Shown here: positions 35,666 to 45,264 of the stretch, piece by piece | Position numbering within the stretch: position 1 is the stretch's first letter | Layout of the letters: the number at the start of each line of letters is the position of its first letter | NCBI GenBank assembly: GCA_026388545.1 | Contig: JAPLJS010000053.1 | Coordinates: 23,645 to 87,644, forward strand | From: Deltaproteobacteria bacterium | GTDB lineage: Bacteria; Desulfobacterota; Syntrophia; Syntrophales; UBA2185 | Direction: 5' to 3' | Length of the DNA stretch: 64,000 nt | The notes under the pieces: model-generated | What the model was told of the DNA's origin: nothing | The model's input: only the letters and a program-made list of their open reading frames with translations | Database searches by the model: none | Position numbers and translations under genes: made by a program

Positions 35666-36919
35666 ATGATGAAAAGAATTCGACCGGTAATATTGGGTTA
35701 TGACGCAGTATCGCCCCTGGGTGTCGATATGGAGACCCAATGGGATCAAGCATCACGCGGCTTAAGTGGCATCGGTGTCCTGACCCGTTTTCCCCTTCGT
35801 GAAGGGTTCCCCGTAAGAATAGCCGGCCAAGTTAAGGAAATCGATACCACTGACTATCCTTTTTTAAAATCCCGTGATATGGCTCTGTGGTCATCGCCCG
35901 TCTTCAGTCATGCCATGCTGGTTGTCCACCGTGCGCTCGTAAAAAGCGGGATCGAAATTACGGATGACATTTCTCCCAGGGTGGCCATTACCTTCAGTTC
36001 TGCCGTCGGCGGCCTCGATGCCATGATCCGTGCAGACAGAATGTTGGTTTCAGGAGGGAAACTCCCTCATCCTTTTACCAATGCAAACTCCTGTATCAAT
36101 ATGGTTGGGGGAAAGATATCCATCATGACCGGAGCGACAGGTCCGATAACGTCAACCATTACCGCCTGTGCAACGGGTTCTACCTCCATGATTATCGGGG
36201 CCATGTTCATAGAACAGGGTATGGCCGATGTGGTCATCTGCGGCGCTGTGGATTTCCCCCTTGTTGAACCCATTCTGGGCGGTTTTGCCACAATGAACGG
36301 CGCGTACAGACCGAAGGAAGGTCAACCGGAAGAACCGCCGGAGAAGGCAAGTCGCCCCTTCTCCCTTAACAGGAGGGGCTTTGTCGTATCGGAAGGCGCA
36401 GGCTGTATCGTTATCGCCGGGGAGGCATTCGCGAAGACCCATGGCCTTACCCCCAGAATCGAAATGGCCGGTTGGGCGATGACATCCGACGCCCATCACT
36501 TTGTAGCCCCGAACCTTGAAACGGTCAGACGATGCATTGCAGAGAGCATTGTTCATTCCGGCCTGCAACCGGGGGATATTGACGCGGTCAATGCCCATGG
36601 GACATCGACGAAGATCGGTGACAGGATTGAAGGGAATGCGTTGAAAGATATCTTCGGCAGTGATATACCGCCGGTATCGGCCAACAAATCCCAGACAGGT
36701 CATGCCATGGGGGCGTCTTCTGCCATTGAGACCGTCCTCGCGATGGAAGGCATGCTGAATGACACGGTTCTCCCCACGATTAATTACATGCCTGATCCGG
36801 AAATCGCCATCGATTGCGTACCGGAAGGCGCGAGAAGGGTTGCTCAGGAGCACGTGTTAAAAAATGCCTTTGGATTCGGCGGCTGTAATTCCTGCATTGT
36901 CCTTCGCAGGATAGGGTGA
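35666..36919 (+). CDS. Beta-ketoacyl synthase, FabF type (pair member 1)
   Basis: A 417-residue ketosynthase with Cys168 in TITACATGS, His in NAHGTSTKIGD and His in SQTGHAMGASS, so it is active-type. It is a close relative of the next gene (shared SDAHHF and LPTINYMPDPE blocks). The start is uncertain: ATG 35666 gives an N-terminus like its sister (MMKRIRPVILGY); ATG 35621 and 35645 are in frame upstream. It probably extends the polyene chain. Confidence 0.9.
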   Translation: MMKRIRPVILGYDAVSPLGVDMETQWDQASRGLSGIGVLTRFPLREGFPVRIAGQVKEIDTTDYPFLKSRDMALWSSPVFSHAMLVVHRALVKSGIEITDDISPRVAITFSSAVGGLDAMIRADRMLVSGGKLPHPFTNANSCINMVGGKISIMTGATGPITSTITACATGSTSMIIGAMFIEQGMADVVICGAVDFPLVEPILGGFATMNGAYRPKEGQPEEPPEKASRPFSLNRRGFVVSEGAGCIVIAGEAFAKTHGLTPRIEMAGWAMTSDAHHFVAPNLETVRRCIAESIVHSGLQPGDIDAVNAHGTSTKIGDRIEGNALKDIFGSDIPPVSANKSQTGHAMGASSAIETVLAMEGMLNDTVLPTINYMPDPEIAIDCVPEGARRVAQEHVLKNAFGFGGCNSCIVLRRIG

Positions 36920-36928
36920 TGTGAACGT

Positions 36929-38194
36929 ATGAAAGCACCAAAAAACAGACGGGTTTTTGTCATCGGATACGGCGCGGCGACGCCCCTGGGAAAGACATTT
37001 AGGCAGACCTGGGAACGGGCTGTAAGTGGTGAGGCCGGATTCCGTAAAGTGACCCGATGTCATGTTAAATCCCTCAGCAATGTCGTGGGTGAGATCCCGG
37101 ATTGGAATCCCAGGGACTACGACTTCTCGAGTGAAAAAGAAGTTTACAACTGGAATGCTTCCTTTGTCATTCTGACTATGGCCGTCTGCAAGGAAGCCCT
37201 GGAGAATTCCGGGCTCCAAATGAACAAGGAAACGGGTCCCCGAACGGCCTGTCTTATTGGTTCAGCTATAAACGGGACGGACTCTTTCCGTATCGCCATG
37301 GAAAATATGAGGAAAGGAGGGTCGTTGAAAGTAAGCCCCTACCTGCTTCCCAATCTCTGCGCCAACCTGCCGTCGGGCAAGGCGGGAATGCTTCTGGGCT
37401 TTACCGGTCCGATATTCTCTCCCCAGGGGGCATGCGCTTCGGGGAACCATGCCGTTGCCATCGGCGCACGGATGATACGGGACGGAGACTGCGACTTTGT
37501 ACTTGCCGGCGGCGTGGAGATGCCTATTATACCCGAGATTATTCATGGCTTTGCCAATATGAATGCCACCATCAAGATACATTCCCATGATCGGGCCCAT
37601 GACGATCCTTCCCAGGCGTCCCGACCATTCAGCATCGACCGCAAGGGTTTTGTCGTTTCTGAAGGGGCAGCAGTGATCGTTCTGGCCGCGGATGAGACCA
37701 TTTCGGCTTACGGACTCACGGCAAAGGCTGAGGTCATGGGCATAGGTTGGACGTCCGATGCCCATCATTTTACAAGACCGAACAAACCTACCGCCATCCG
37801 GGCGATCCTGGAAACCATTGACGATGCCGGATTAAAGCCGAATGATGTGGAGTATATCAATGCGCATGGAACATCCACGACCACGGGAGACAGTACGGAA
37901 ATCGAATGTCTGCGCGCCGTTTTCGGCGACAGATTGAAGCATATTCCCATATCGTCAAACAAATCCCAGATCGGTCATTCCCTTGGCGCCACCGCCGCCA
38001 TTGAAAACGCACTGACCATCGAGGGAATGCAGCAAGGAGTGATCCTCCCTACGATTAATTATATCCCTGATCCTTATTTTGACGATTTGGACTTCGTTCC
38101 CAACGAGGCACGAAGAAGACGGCATGAAATCGCCCTGTCAAACGCCTTCGGGTTCGGAGGTACAAACTGTTGCATACTATTCAGGGGAGTGTAA
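36929..38194 (+). CDS. Beta-ketoacyl synthase, FabF type (pair member 2)
   Basis: A 421-residue ketosynthase, Cys169 in PQGACASGN, His in NAHGTSTTTGD, His in SQIGHSLGATA: full triad. Nine bases after its sister gene. Two active-type KS in tandem are unlike KS-CLF pairs, where one has lost its cysteine; they may have different chain-length or substrate choice. Confidence 0.92.
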   Translation: MKAPKNRRVFVIGYGAATPLGKTFRQTWERAVSGEAGFRKVTRCHVKSLSNVVGEIPDWNPRDYDFSSEKEVYNWNASFVILTMAVCKEALENSGLQMNKETGPRTACLIGSAINGTDSFRIAMENMRKGGSLKVSPYLLPNLCANLPSGKAGMLLGFTGPIFSPQGACASGNHAVAIGARMIRDGDCDFVLAGGVEMPIIPEIIHGFANMNATIKIHSHDRAHDDPSQASRPFSIDRKGFVVSEGAAVIVLAADETISAYGLTAKAEVMGIGWTSDAHHFTRPNKPTAIRAILETIDDAGLKPNDVEYINAHGTSTTTGDSTEIECLRAVFGDRLKHIPISSNKSQIGHSLGATAAIENALTIEGMQQGVILPTINYIPDPYFDDLDFVPNEARRRRHEIALSNAFGFGGTNCCILFRGV

Positions 38195-38195
38195 C

Positions 38196-38675
38196 ATGAA
38201 GCCGAGACCGTTCAGACCAGAAAAATCGGGAAATGATGCCCGTTATGTCCGGGATAACGAGACCGGTCTTGTCTGGCATCAATGCCAAATGCGGACGCTG
38301 TACGCAGATACGGATCGTTCGGCGGTAGTTTATCATGCCAATTATCTTCGTTACTTCGAATTCGGTCGCACCTCGCTGATGCGTGATGCGGCATATCCAT
38401 ACCGGGAAATAGAAGAGAGCGGATATTTTTACCCCATTATCGAACTGGGAATACAGTTCCACGGGCCTCTCTATTATGACGATCCCATGTTTATTTATAC
38501 CCGTCCGACTGAGCTTGAGCGGGTGAAGCTCCGTTTCGATTATGTAATCACCCATTGTGAAACCGGGGGGATTATCTGCACGGGATTTACAAAGCATTGC
38601 GCCCTTAATTCATCGGGAAAGCCCGTGGCTGTTGATCCGAAGACGGCACATCTTTGGAAAACATTCCCTCAATGA
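38196..38675 (+). CDS. Hotdog-fold acyl thioesterase (4HBT type)
   Basis: A 159-residue hotdog protein with the 4HBT/YbgC motif YADTDRSAVVYHANYLRYFE. ATG 38196 follows AGGGGAG at 38183-38189, directly after the KS stop. It is a second thioesterase in the locus, related in fold but not closely in sequence to that at 10037. It may release or proofread acyl-ACP intermediates. Confidence 0.87.
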   Translation: MKPRPFRPEKSGNDARYVRDNETGLVWHQCQMRTLYADTDRSAVVYHANYLRYFEFGRTSLMRDAAYPYREIEESGYFYPIIELGIQFHGPLYYDDPMFIYTRPTELERVKLRFDYVITHCETGGIICTGFTKHCALNSSGKPVAVDPKTAHLWKTFPQ

Positions 38676-38726
38676 CCGGCTTTTATACAGCAGAAATTCA
38701 ATATTTTTGAGTGCCTGGAAACACAT

Positions 38727-39011
38727 ATGACACGTGATGAGATCATAACGCAAATTCTCACCTTTTTCCGAAAGGAATTTGAGATTGAAAATCCGGGATT
38801 GGATGATAACCTCAGAGAAAAGCACGGATTTGACAGTATCGATGCCATTGAGCTGCTCCTTAAGATCGAAAAAATGCTCGATTCCGAACTGACCCAGGAG
38901 GAAAAGAAACGGGCCATGGATATCCGGACAATCAATCAGATCTGTGATTACATTGAGTCGCTGGCCAAGACAAGACCGGCATTTTCAAGCGGTGAAACCA
39001 GTATTACATAA
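38727..39011 (+). CDS. Acyl carrier protein
   Basis: A 94-residue ACP with GFDSIDAIELLL at the phosphopantetheine site and a longer C-terminal tail than the others. Eleven bases before the next KS gene, so a likely partner of it. Confidence 0.92.
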   Translation: MTRDEIITQILTFFRKEFEIENPGLDDNLREKHGFDSIDAIELLLKIEKMLDSELTQEEKKRAMDIRTINQICDYIESLAKTRPAFSSGETSIT

Positions 39012-39022
39012 ACGGGAGCCTT

Positions 39023-40258
39023 ATGGAAAGAAGGGTAGTCATTACAGCGTGTTCCTCAATCACCCCTATCGGCCGCACCAAAGCGGAGATTCTTCACAGT
39101 CTGGTTAACGGAATTTCCGGTGTCAAGACTTTGCGGGAGGACGGGCTGTTGTCTCCCTACATCCACTCCAAGGTTTTTGGAACCGTTGATTACCCTGTTG
39201 AATACGATTTTAAGCGTCAATACCGGAAAACCATGGGACCTGTCGCCTATTACGCGTGTCAGGTGGCAAAGGAAGTGATCGAGAGTGCCGGTCTGGATCA
39301 GTCCTTTGTCACATCCGGCCGAATGGGCGTCGCCTTTGGTTCAACCCATGGAAGCCCCACCGTTCAGCGGGATATATACAGGACTTTCTTCGGCGCCTCA
39401 AAAACCGGATATTCTTCCATCGGCGCCGTCGATTACCTGAAATCCATGGTTCATACCACAGCCGTCAATATCACAAAGATGTTCGGTATTACAGGCCGCG
39501 TCATTTCGTCATCCACGGCATGCACGACGAGCAGTCAATCCATCGGCTACGGTTATGAATCAGTCAAGTTCGGGATGCAGGACGCCATGATTTGCGGCGG
39601 GGCTGACGAATATGATACGACCACCGTCGCGGTGTTCGATAATCTGCTCGCATGTTCTACGGCCTTCAATGACACACCCCATCTGACACCACGTCCCTTC
39701 GATGTAAAGAGGGACGGACTGGTCGTGGGAGAGGGAGCGGGGGCTGTCCTGCTTGAAGAGTATGAGTTTGCCAGGAAGAGGGGCGCACCGATACTCGCGG
39801 AGGTGATGGGATTTGCCTGCAACAATAACGGCGGCGACCTCATCCTGCCGAACCTGGGCGGCATCAGAGAGACTATCCGGATCGCACTGAAAGAGGCAAA
39901 GATCAATGCGGATGAGGTGGATTTCATCAGCGCCCACGCGACGGGAACCAAAATGGGTGATGTGATCGAATCACAGGCTATTTACGATGTCTATGGGAGT
40001 GTGCCCGGCGTTGTCGGGTTGAAAAGTTATATGGGGCACACCATGGGTTCGTGCGGCGCCATTGAGACGATTATTGCGATTTATCTTATGCAAGAAGGGT
40101 TTATCGCACCGACCCTGAACCTGGACGAGATCGACGAAAGGTGCGCCATGATCAATCACATCGTGAAGCTCAGGGAATATCCGGTCCGGATCGCCACTAT
40201 CCAGAATTTTGCATTCGGCGGCGTGAACACCAGTCTCATCATAAAAAAAATGCCATAA
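39023..40258 (+). CDS. Beta-ketoacyl synthase, FabF type
   Basis: A 411-residue ketosynthase. Cys167 in SSTACTTSSQ, His in SAHATGTKMGD and His in KSYMGHTMGSCGA make a complete active site. The HATGT variant of the usual HGTGT and the diverged N-terminus set it apart from the 35.7/36.9 kb pair. A palindromic element follows directly after its stop. Confidence 0.9.
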   Translation: MERRVVITACSSITPIGRTKAEILHSLVNGISGVKTLREDGLLSPYIHSKVFGTVDYPVEYDFKRQYRKTMGPVAYYACQVAKEVIESAGLDQSFVTSGRMGVAFGSTHGSPTVQRDIYRTFFGASKTGYSSIGAVDYLKSMVHTTAVNITKMFGITGRVISSSTACTTSSQSIGYGYESVKFGMQDAMICGGADEYDTTTVAVFDNLLACSTAFNDTPHLTPRPFDVKRDGLVVGEGAGAVLLEEYEFARKRGAPILAEVMGFACNNNGGDLILPNLGGIRETIRIALKEAKINADEVDFISAHATGTKMGDVIESQAIYDVYGSVPGVVGLKSYMGHTMGSCGAIETIIAIYLMQEGFIAPTLNLDEIDERCAMINHIVKLREYPVRIATIQNFAFGGVNTSLIIKKMP

Positions 40259-40259
40259 A

Positions 40260-40304
40260 AATCCCCCCACCCCCCCTTTGATAAAGGGGGGCGAAGGGGG
40301 GATT
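40260..40304. repeat. C/G-rich palindromic element (MITE-like)
   Basis: AATCCCCCC-ac-CCCCCCTTT-gat-AAAGGGGGG-cgaa-GGGGGGATT type hairpin, 45 bases, between the KS and PlsC genes. A decayed relative appears near 44221-44300. Such elements are spread widely in bacterial genomes and may act as transcription attenuators. Confidence 0.75.
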
Positions 40305-40337
40305 ATATAGCCGTTCAAATAATTCAAAAGTATCGTC

Positions 40338-41126
40338 ATGACAATAGACAGCACAAGCACCATGTTTTCTGCCTTGTTAAAATCCATTCATGCTTTCACC
40401 GTTACCGTTACCCTCTGGGTATACTACATTATGGGATACCTCGTGTTCTTTTCTCCCTTTTATCTGTATGCCTTTTTTTTCTCGACCGGACGTGAAGAGG
40501 CCTTTCAAAGATTGAACCACCGGCTCCACCGGTTATTTTTCTCTCTTGTACGAACCATCGTCCCCAGGGTAAAATGGCGTATAGCGGAGGAAGTCAAAGC
40601 TCTTCGTTCTTCCATCATCATTGCCAACCATCTCTCCTTTCTGGATCCCATTTTTTTCGTATCTCTTTTTGAAAAGCAGAAGACCATCGTCAGAAGAGAC
40701 TTTTTCAGATTTCCCGTTTTCGGCTGGATTTTGAAGACATCCGGCTATATCCCGTCCATGTCGGAGGGACTGTTTACGGAAAACATGATTGACCAGATAA
40801 AAAATATGAAGGATTATCTTTCCGCAGGGGGGAATCTCTTTATATTTCCCGAGGGGAAGAGAAGCCGCAACGGATTGATAGGCCCGTTTGACAAAGGGGC
40901 ATTCAGAATTGCCAGGCTCTGTAATGCGCCGATCAAGGTGGTGATAATCCGGAACACCCATAAACTCTTTCCTCCGGATAAGTTTTTATTTAATACGTGT
41001 GACGAAAATGTCATTGAAGTGGAACTGGCCGGAAGCCTTGAGGCGGATTATGAAAGCGATACCTTTACGCTCTCCGGTCTCATGGCGGAGGCGCGTTCTC
41101 TCATGGAAAGAAAAGCGGATTTATGA
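40338..41126 (+). CDS. PlsC-type 1-acylglycerol-3-phosphate acyltransferase-like
   Basis: A 262-residue membrane enzyme with an N-terminal hydrophobic segment, the H-x4-D motif NHLSFLD and the substrate loop FPEGKRSR, all in the usual PlsC order. It would acylate a lysophospholipid or similar alcohol with an acyl-ACP or CoA. In this locus it may place the polyene chain on a glycerol lipid. Its stop overlaps the next radical SAM start (ATGA). Confidence 0.88.
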   Translation: MTIDSTSTMFSALLKSIHAFTVTVTLWVYYIMGYLVFFSPFYLYAFFFSTGREEAFQRLNHRLHRLFFSLVRTIVPRVKWRIAEEVKALRSSIIIANHLSFLDPIFFVSLFEKQKTIVRRDFFRFPVFGWILKTSGYIPSMSEGLFTENMIDQIKNMKDYLSAGGNLFIFPEGKRSRNGLIGPFDKGAFRIARLCNAPIKVVIIRNTHKLFPPDKFLFNTCDENVIEVELAGSLEADYESDTFTLSGLMAEARSLMERKADL

Positions 41127-42622
41127 AAGTTGTCCTCATCTCCATGCCGGATGTTATCCCCATCGTTATTCATGAAATGGCGCTCCATATGCCCAATCAT
41201 GGTATTGCCTGTATGGGCGGAAACGTCGATGAGGAGCATGAGGTCGCTCTTATTGACCTGGTGCGAAAACGCAGCAGCATCTCCGCCTATCTCACGAAAA
41301 CCCTAAAAAGAATCACTCCCGATCTGGTCGGCCTGTCTGCCATGACATGGCAGTATCCGACATGCCTGGCCTTGATCGGACTCATCAAAAGCATCCTCCC
41401 TCATGTAAAGATCGCCGTCGGCGGTTATCATGCCACATTGATGAGCAGGGAAATGGCCGCATCTCCTGAATCGAAAGAGATAGATTTCATCATCAGGGGA
41501 GAAGGGGAAGAACCCTTCCGCAGGCTGGTGAATGCCCTTGCAGGGAAAGACGGGCTGGAAACCATACCATCGCTCTCCTACAAACAGGACGGCACGTGGG
41601 TACACAATGACCAGGGACCGCTGAGTGACTTGTCATGTCTAAAACTGCCCATACGGGATCATAGACGCAAAACCTGCGGATACCATTTCATGTATTCCAG
41701 AATCGAGGTCATGGAAACCTCCCGGGGATGTACCCGCAACTGTAATTTCTGCAGCATCAGCCATATGTACGGGCGTTCTTACAGGACATACCCCATTGAG
41801 CGTATAATCGCCGATCTTGACGACATCTATTTCAACAAGAAAACAAGGCTGATCTTTATCGCCGATGACAATATGGTTTTGAATCCGAAGTGGGTCATGA
41901 GCGTCTGTGATGCAATAATACAAAGAAAATATCAAAATTTGAAACTGGTCGTACAGGCCGACTGCATTTCTGTGGCCGGCAATGAGGCGATGGTGAAAAA
42001 AATGTCCGAGGCGGGATTCCGGGGTGTTTTCCTGGGGATTGAAAATGTATCGAGCCATAATCTCAGGACCATGGAGAAAGCCGACATCGTCGAAGCGGCG
42101 AAGCGGGCAATAGAGAATTGTCACCGGTATGGTATCATGGTGATCGGCGGCCTGATCTTTGGACTGCCCGATGATGACGAAGAGGCCATCAGGAAAAACT
42201 ATCAGTTTCTCAATGATCTGGAGGCGGACGCATCCTACTGTCAGATGCTCACACCCTATCCCAAGACGAAACTCAGAGAATATTTGATCAGTGAGGGACT
42301 GGTTACGAATCACGATCGTTATGAACGGTATAGCGGCTTCTGGGCTAATGTGAAAACCCGGCATCTGGAATCTGATCAGTTACAATATGCTTTCTGGTAT
42401 TACCGGCAGACCGCTTTAGGCTGGTGGAAACCATCGGCATTTGCGGGAAAACAGGGCAGGCTCTGGACGTCCTTCTGGACGCACGTGGTCAAGCCGGTCA
42501 TGAAATTTTCTACAGACAGGCAAACCCGTAAGATCGGTTGGGAGGGGCAGTATCAAAGATATCTGCGTCGATTGGAAAAGATGAATCGCTTTCCCGATCT
42601 GGAAAGGTTCAGAGGAAAGTAA
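41123..42622 (+). CDS. B12-binding-domain radical SAM protein
   Basis: A 499-residue protein. N-domain: KVVLISMPDVIPIVIHEMAL, LVGLSAMTWQYPT, IAVGGYHATLMS. Radical SAM motif: TSRGCTRNCNFCSI. A conserved GIENVSSHNLRTMEKAD region and GGLIFGLPDDD follow. Translationally coupled to the PlsC-like gene; four bases before the dehydratase-like gene. Unknown reaction. Confidence 0.87.
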   Translation: MKVVLISMPDVIPIVIHEMALHMPNHGIACMGGNVDEEHEVALIDLVRKRSSISAYLTKTLKRITPDLVGLSAMTWQYPTCLALIGLIKSILPHVKIAVGGYHATLMSREMAASPESKEIDFIIRGEGEEPFRRLVNALAGKDGLETIPSLSYKQDGTWVHNDQGPLSDLSCLKLPIRDHRRKTCGYHFMYSRIEVMETSRGCTRNCNFCSISHMYGRSYRTYPIERIIADLDDIYFNKKTRLIFIADDNMVLNPKWVMSVCDAIIQRKYQNLKLVVQADCISVAGNEAMVKKMSEAGFRGVFLGIENVSSHNLRTMEKADIVEAAKRAIENCHRYGIMVIGGLIFGLPDDDEEAIRKNYQFLNDLEADASYCQMLTPYPKTKLREYLISEGLVTNHDRYERYSGFWANVKTRHLESDQLQYAFWYYRQTALGWWKPSAFAGKQGRLWTSFWTHVVKPVMKFSTDRQTRKIGWEGQYQRYLRRLEKMNRFPDLERFRGK

Positions 42623-42625
42623 AAT

Positions 42626-43489
42626 ATGGAAGACCATTCCCGGATGAGTGAACGGATCCGTCTGACCCTTGTGATCCCCGTTCATCCCTACCTCAAAGAC
42701 CACCATTTTGAGAGAAAAATACTTCTACCCGCCGTTGAAATCCTTCAGCGGCTGGCAGGTTCGGCGCAGTCTTATCGGTCCGATGCGCATGTCAGATGTA
42801 TGCGTTCGGCCTCGTTTGACCGGTTTCTCCATATTGAAAATGATTCCCAGGTCATCGAAACCTGCCACGAAATGGAGATCTATGAAAGTGGCCGCATATC
42901 CTCCAAATTGATTACTATAGACAGGATAAGGGGTACCATGAGCAGGACAAAAGTCCATGCCGCTGTCAATTTCACGGCTATGGAGGAACGTATCGCCGGG
43001 CCGCCCAATGATACGGTATCGGCGCTGGACGGTATTTGCTACAGAATCCCTTCCCAAAAATTATATAGCGAGCTGGTTCCTTTCGGGCCATCCTACCAGA
43101 ATGTCAGAGGTGACATTCTTCTCTCAGAGAGCGGCGCGGCGGCCCGGGTACATGCGGCGGACCATCCGACGCCATCAGAGCCCCTCGGTTCTCCGTTTCC
43201 CTTTGACGGGGCTCTCCATGTCGCCTGCGCCTGGGGCCAGCGGTTCTGTCATATCGTGGCCTTTCCTGTGGGGTTTGAGAAACGCCTCATCATCAATCCG
43301 ACGGTACCGGGAGAAACCTACCGCTGTACAATCCAGCCTATTCCGGTAAACGGAGAATCCCTTCACTTCGATATTTGGATTCATGATTCGGCGGGAGGTC
43401 TTCGTGAGGAGATCAGAGGGGTTATCATGAGGGATGTCTCCGGCGGCCGCGTCAAGCCCCCGGATTGGATCTTATACAAGCCGGCATAA
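42626..43489 (+). CDS. Stand-alone polyketide-synthase-type dehydratase (double hotdog)
   Basis: A 287-residue protein. The N-half has the PKS DH pattern IPVHPYLKDHHFERKILLP (catalytic His near residue 20 and LP about 12 later), and the C-half has LVPFGPSYQNVRG and a DGALHVACAWGQ segment with the second catalytic Asp. Such domains are normally inside modular PKS chains; a free-standing one should dehydrate beta-hydroxyacyl-ACP. Start ATG 42626 is close behind the radical SAM gene. Confidence 0.75.
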   Translation: MEDHSRMSERIRLTLVIPVHPYLKDHHFERKILLPAVEILQRLAGSAQSYRSDAHVRCMRSASFDRFLHIENDSQVIETCHEMEIYESGRISSKLITIDRIRGTMSRTKVHAAVNFTAMEERIAGPPNDTVSALDGICYRIPSQKLYSELVPFGPSYQNVRGDILLSESGAAARVHAADHPTPSEPLGSPFPFDGALHVACAWGQRFCHIVAFPVGFEKRLIINPTVPGETYRCTIQPIPVNGESLHFDIWIHDSAGGLREEIRGVIMRDVSGGRVKPPDWILYKPA

Positions 43490-43656
43490 GGTTCAAGGGA
43501 CAAGGTTCAAGGGAAATGCTAAGAAACTACGAAGATGTACAAAACACTTATAGAATCACTGCAAACTAAACACTCGATCCCTTAAACCCTTAAATCCCTC
43601 TCGCTGCTGAATAAGTGCCGGAGGGAAATCTCTCAGTAGTAAGAAAGAGTTAAAGC

Positions 43657-44235
43657 ATGCTCACGACGATTGCAATACTCCTGCCGGCTGCCTACATTGC
43701 AGGCTCCGTTAACTTCTCCATTCTGCTCTTCAGGATGTTGGGGAGGGATGATCCGAGATATCATTTCAGCGGAACTGCCGGAACAACGAACGTCTATCGA
43801 CAGGCCGGGTTATTCTGGGCCGGAGTCGTACTTTTGCTTGATTTAGGCAGGGCTCTTGCCGTTTCATGGGCCGCTCTGTACCTGCTTCCGATAAACTATG
43901 TCCCCTGGGTAGGACTGGCCCTCATTCTCGGCAACCGTTTCCCCTGCTTTCACCAGTTCCGCGGCGGGAAAGGGGTGGCAAGCTACCTGGGTTTTACCGC
44001 CATTATTTCACCCTATTCGGCAGCCTTTTCCGCCCTCGTCTGGGTGGGGGTATATGGGATCGTCCGGATTCCCTTTATCGCCTCTTTTTTCATGACTTTC
44101 GTGCTCATGGTTGGAACGATTATCATATGCGGATACCAGGCGCTTGCAACGGCGGGAGCAATTGCAACGGCCCTCTTCATCTTCTATAACCACAGACAAA
44201 ATGTAGTAGAGCTTTTCAGCAGTCCCCCCTCTTAA
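43657..44235 (+). CDS. plsY: Glycerol-3-phosphate acyltransferase PlsY
   Basis: A 192-residue integral membrane protein with PlsY signatures: GSVNFSILLFRMLGRDDPR, then SGTAGTTNVYR near residue 40, GNRFPCFHQFRGGKGVAS near residue 92, and NHRQNVVELF at the end. PlsY uses acyl-phosphate to acylate glycerol-3-phosphate. It is separated by 167 bases from the DH-like gene, so it might have its own promoter. With the DhaL-DegV (acyl-phosphate-making) gene at 45265 it may form a dedicated route for adding an unusual acyl chain to glycerol (inference). Confidence 0.9.
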   Translation: MLTTIAILLPAAYIAGSVNFSILLFRMLGRDDPRYHFSGTAGTTNVYRQAGLFWAGVVLLLDLGRALAVSWAALYLLPINYVPWVGLALILGNRFPCFHQFRGGKGVASYLGFTAIISPYSAAFSALVWVGVYGIVRIPFIASFFMTFVLMVGTIIICGYQALATAGAIATALFIFYNHRQNVVELFSSPPS

Positions 44236-44576
44236 AAAGAGTAGTCAATTTGTTCCCGCCTTTGAAAAAGGGCCACCCCATTGATCCCCCCTTTGAAAAG
44301 TTGATAAAGCGTTGACATCCTATGATCGTGTCAATCTTACAGTCCATGTAACGGCAACGGTTCCCTCCCTATTGGGATCGGAGCCTGTGGCCTTATTCGA
44401 GTTAACCTTATCATTAAAAAAGAGAATTTAGACTATTATTGGTTTTTAAGACAGGGCTAAGAAACGGACGTTCTGTGAAAGGAGATATTAGCCTAATATG
44501 GATCGCCTTCCAATTAATAGTGCATATTAACGAATACATCTGATACTTTGAAAATAATTAAATAATTCCTTTATCT
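44236..44576. other. Non-coding gap with decayed repeat
   Basis: The left end holds a degraded copy of the C/G-rich palindrome (CCCCCCTC...CCCTTTGAAAAG). A 43-codon open frame (44297-44430) has no start and no recognised product. No terminator with a clear stem and T-run was seen between these convergent operons. Confidence 0.4.
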
Positions 44577-45254
44577 TTAAAAAATATTCATAATTGCTTC
44601 TGCCATGAGCCTGTAGCCTTCTTCTGTGGGGTGCACATCATCATACTGCACCAAAGAACCAAATATCATTCCATCCCTGATCTTCTTTTTCCAGTACTCA
44701 TGCGTTTGTACAACGGGAATACCATAATCTTCTCCCAATACTTCAAGTTGACGATAATATCCTTCGACATGCCGGTTATCTTCATTATCACCAATATATC
44801 CGGAAGTTATGAGAACAATATCGGTATCGCCATTTTCCCTTATTGTATCGATTATCTCTTTTATATTGTTTTTGAAATGTTGTTCTGTAAACCCCGAAAA
44901 AGCATCATTAATCGCGTATTGTATGAAGACACAATCGGGGTTATAATGAAGAACATCCCACCTCAAGCGGGAGAGACCGGAATCCGCCGTATCACCCGGA
45001 ATACCGCCATTAATAAGCTTAAACCTGCCTTTGAGAAACTTTATGTGAAGCATTTCGTTTAAGAAATCGAGATACCCCTTTGAGACCATCCAGCCCTGTG
45101 TCAGGGAATCGCCAAGGGCCACAATGGTGATGGGTGTGCCGGTTGTTAGTTTATTTATGGTCCGTGCAGGTTTAATCATTTTTTTCAGGTCCAACATTAT
45201 GCTACAGCGGCGATATTTCCCGTCGTCGGTTATAGTGATTTGTAAAGTGCTCAT
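44577..45254 (-). CDS. SGNH/GDSL-family hydrolase
   Basis: A 225-residue cytosolic esterase. All four SGNH blocks are visible: GDSLTQGW (Ser), GGIPGDTA (Gly), YAINDAFS (Asn) and DDVHPTEEG (Asp-His). It would hydrolyse an acyl or acetyl ester or a thioester. It is last in the minus-strand operon behind the DhaL-DegV gene (10 bases). ATG 45254; a later ATG (Met20) is possible. Confidence 0.87.
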   Translation of the reverse strand: MSTLQITITDDGKYRRCSIMLDLKKMIKPARTINKLTTGTPITIVALGDSLTQGWMVSKGYLDFLNEMLHIKFLKGRFKLINGGIPGDTADSGLSRLRWDVLHYNPDCVFIQYAINDAFSGFTEQHFKNNIKEIIDTIRENGDTDIVLITSGYIGDNEDNRHVEGYYRQLEVLGEDYGIPVVQTHEYWKKKIRDGMIFGSLVQYDDVHPTEEGYRLMAEAIMNIF

Positions 45255-45264
45255 TCAGTTCTTT

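Noticed and set aside
26405..43489. Calling the locus a ladderane cluster
   Set aside because: Shared gene types (radical SAM, CrtI-like, KS, ACP) are not enough; the ammonia-lyase, LolA, MMPL and ligase fit aryl polyene systems better.
44297..44430. 43-codon open frame in the gap after plsY
   Set aside because: No start codon and no recognised product; probably chance.
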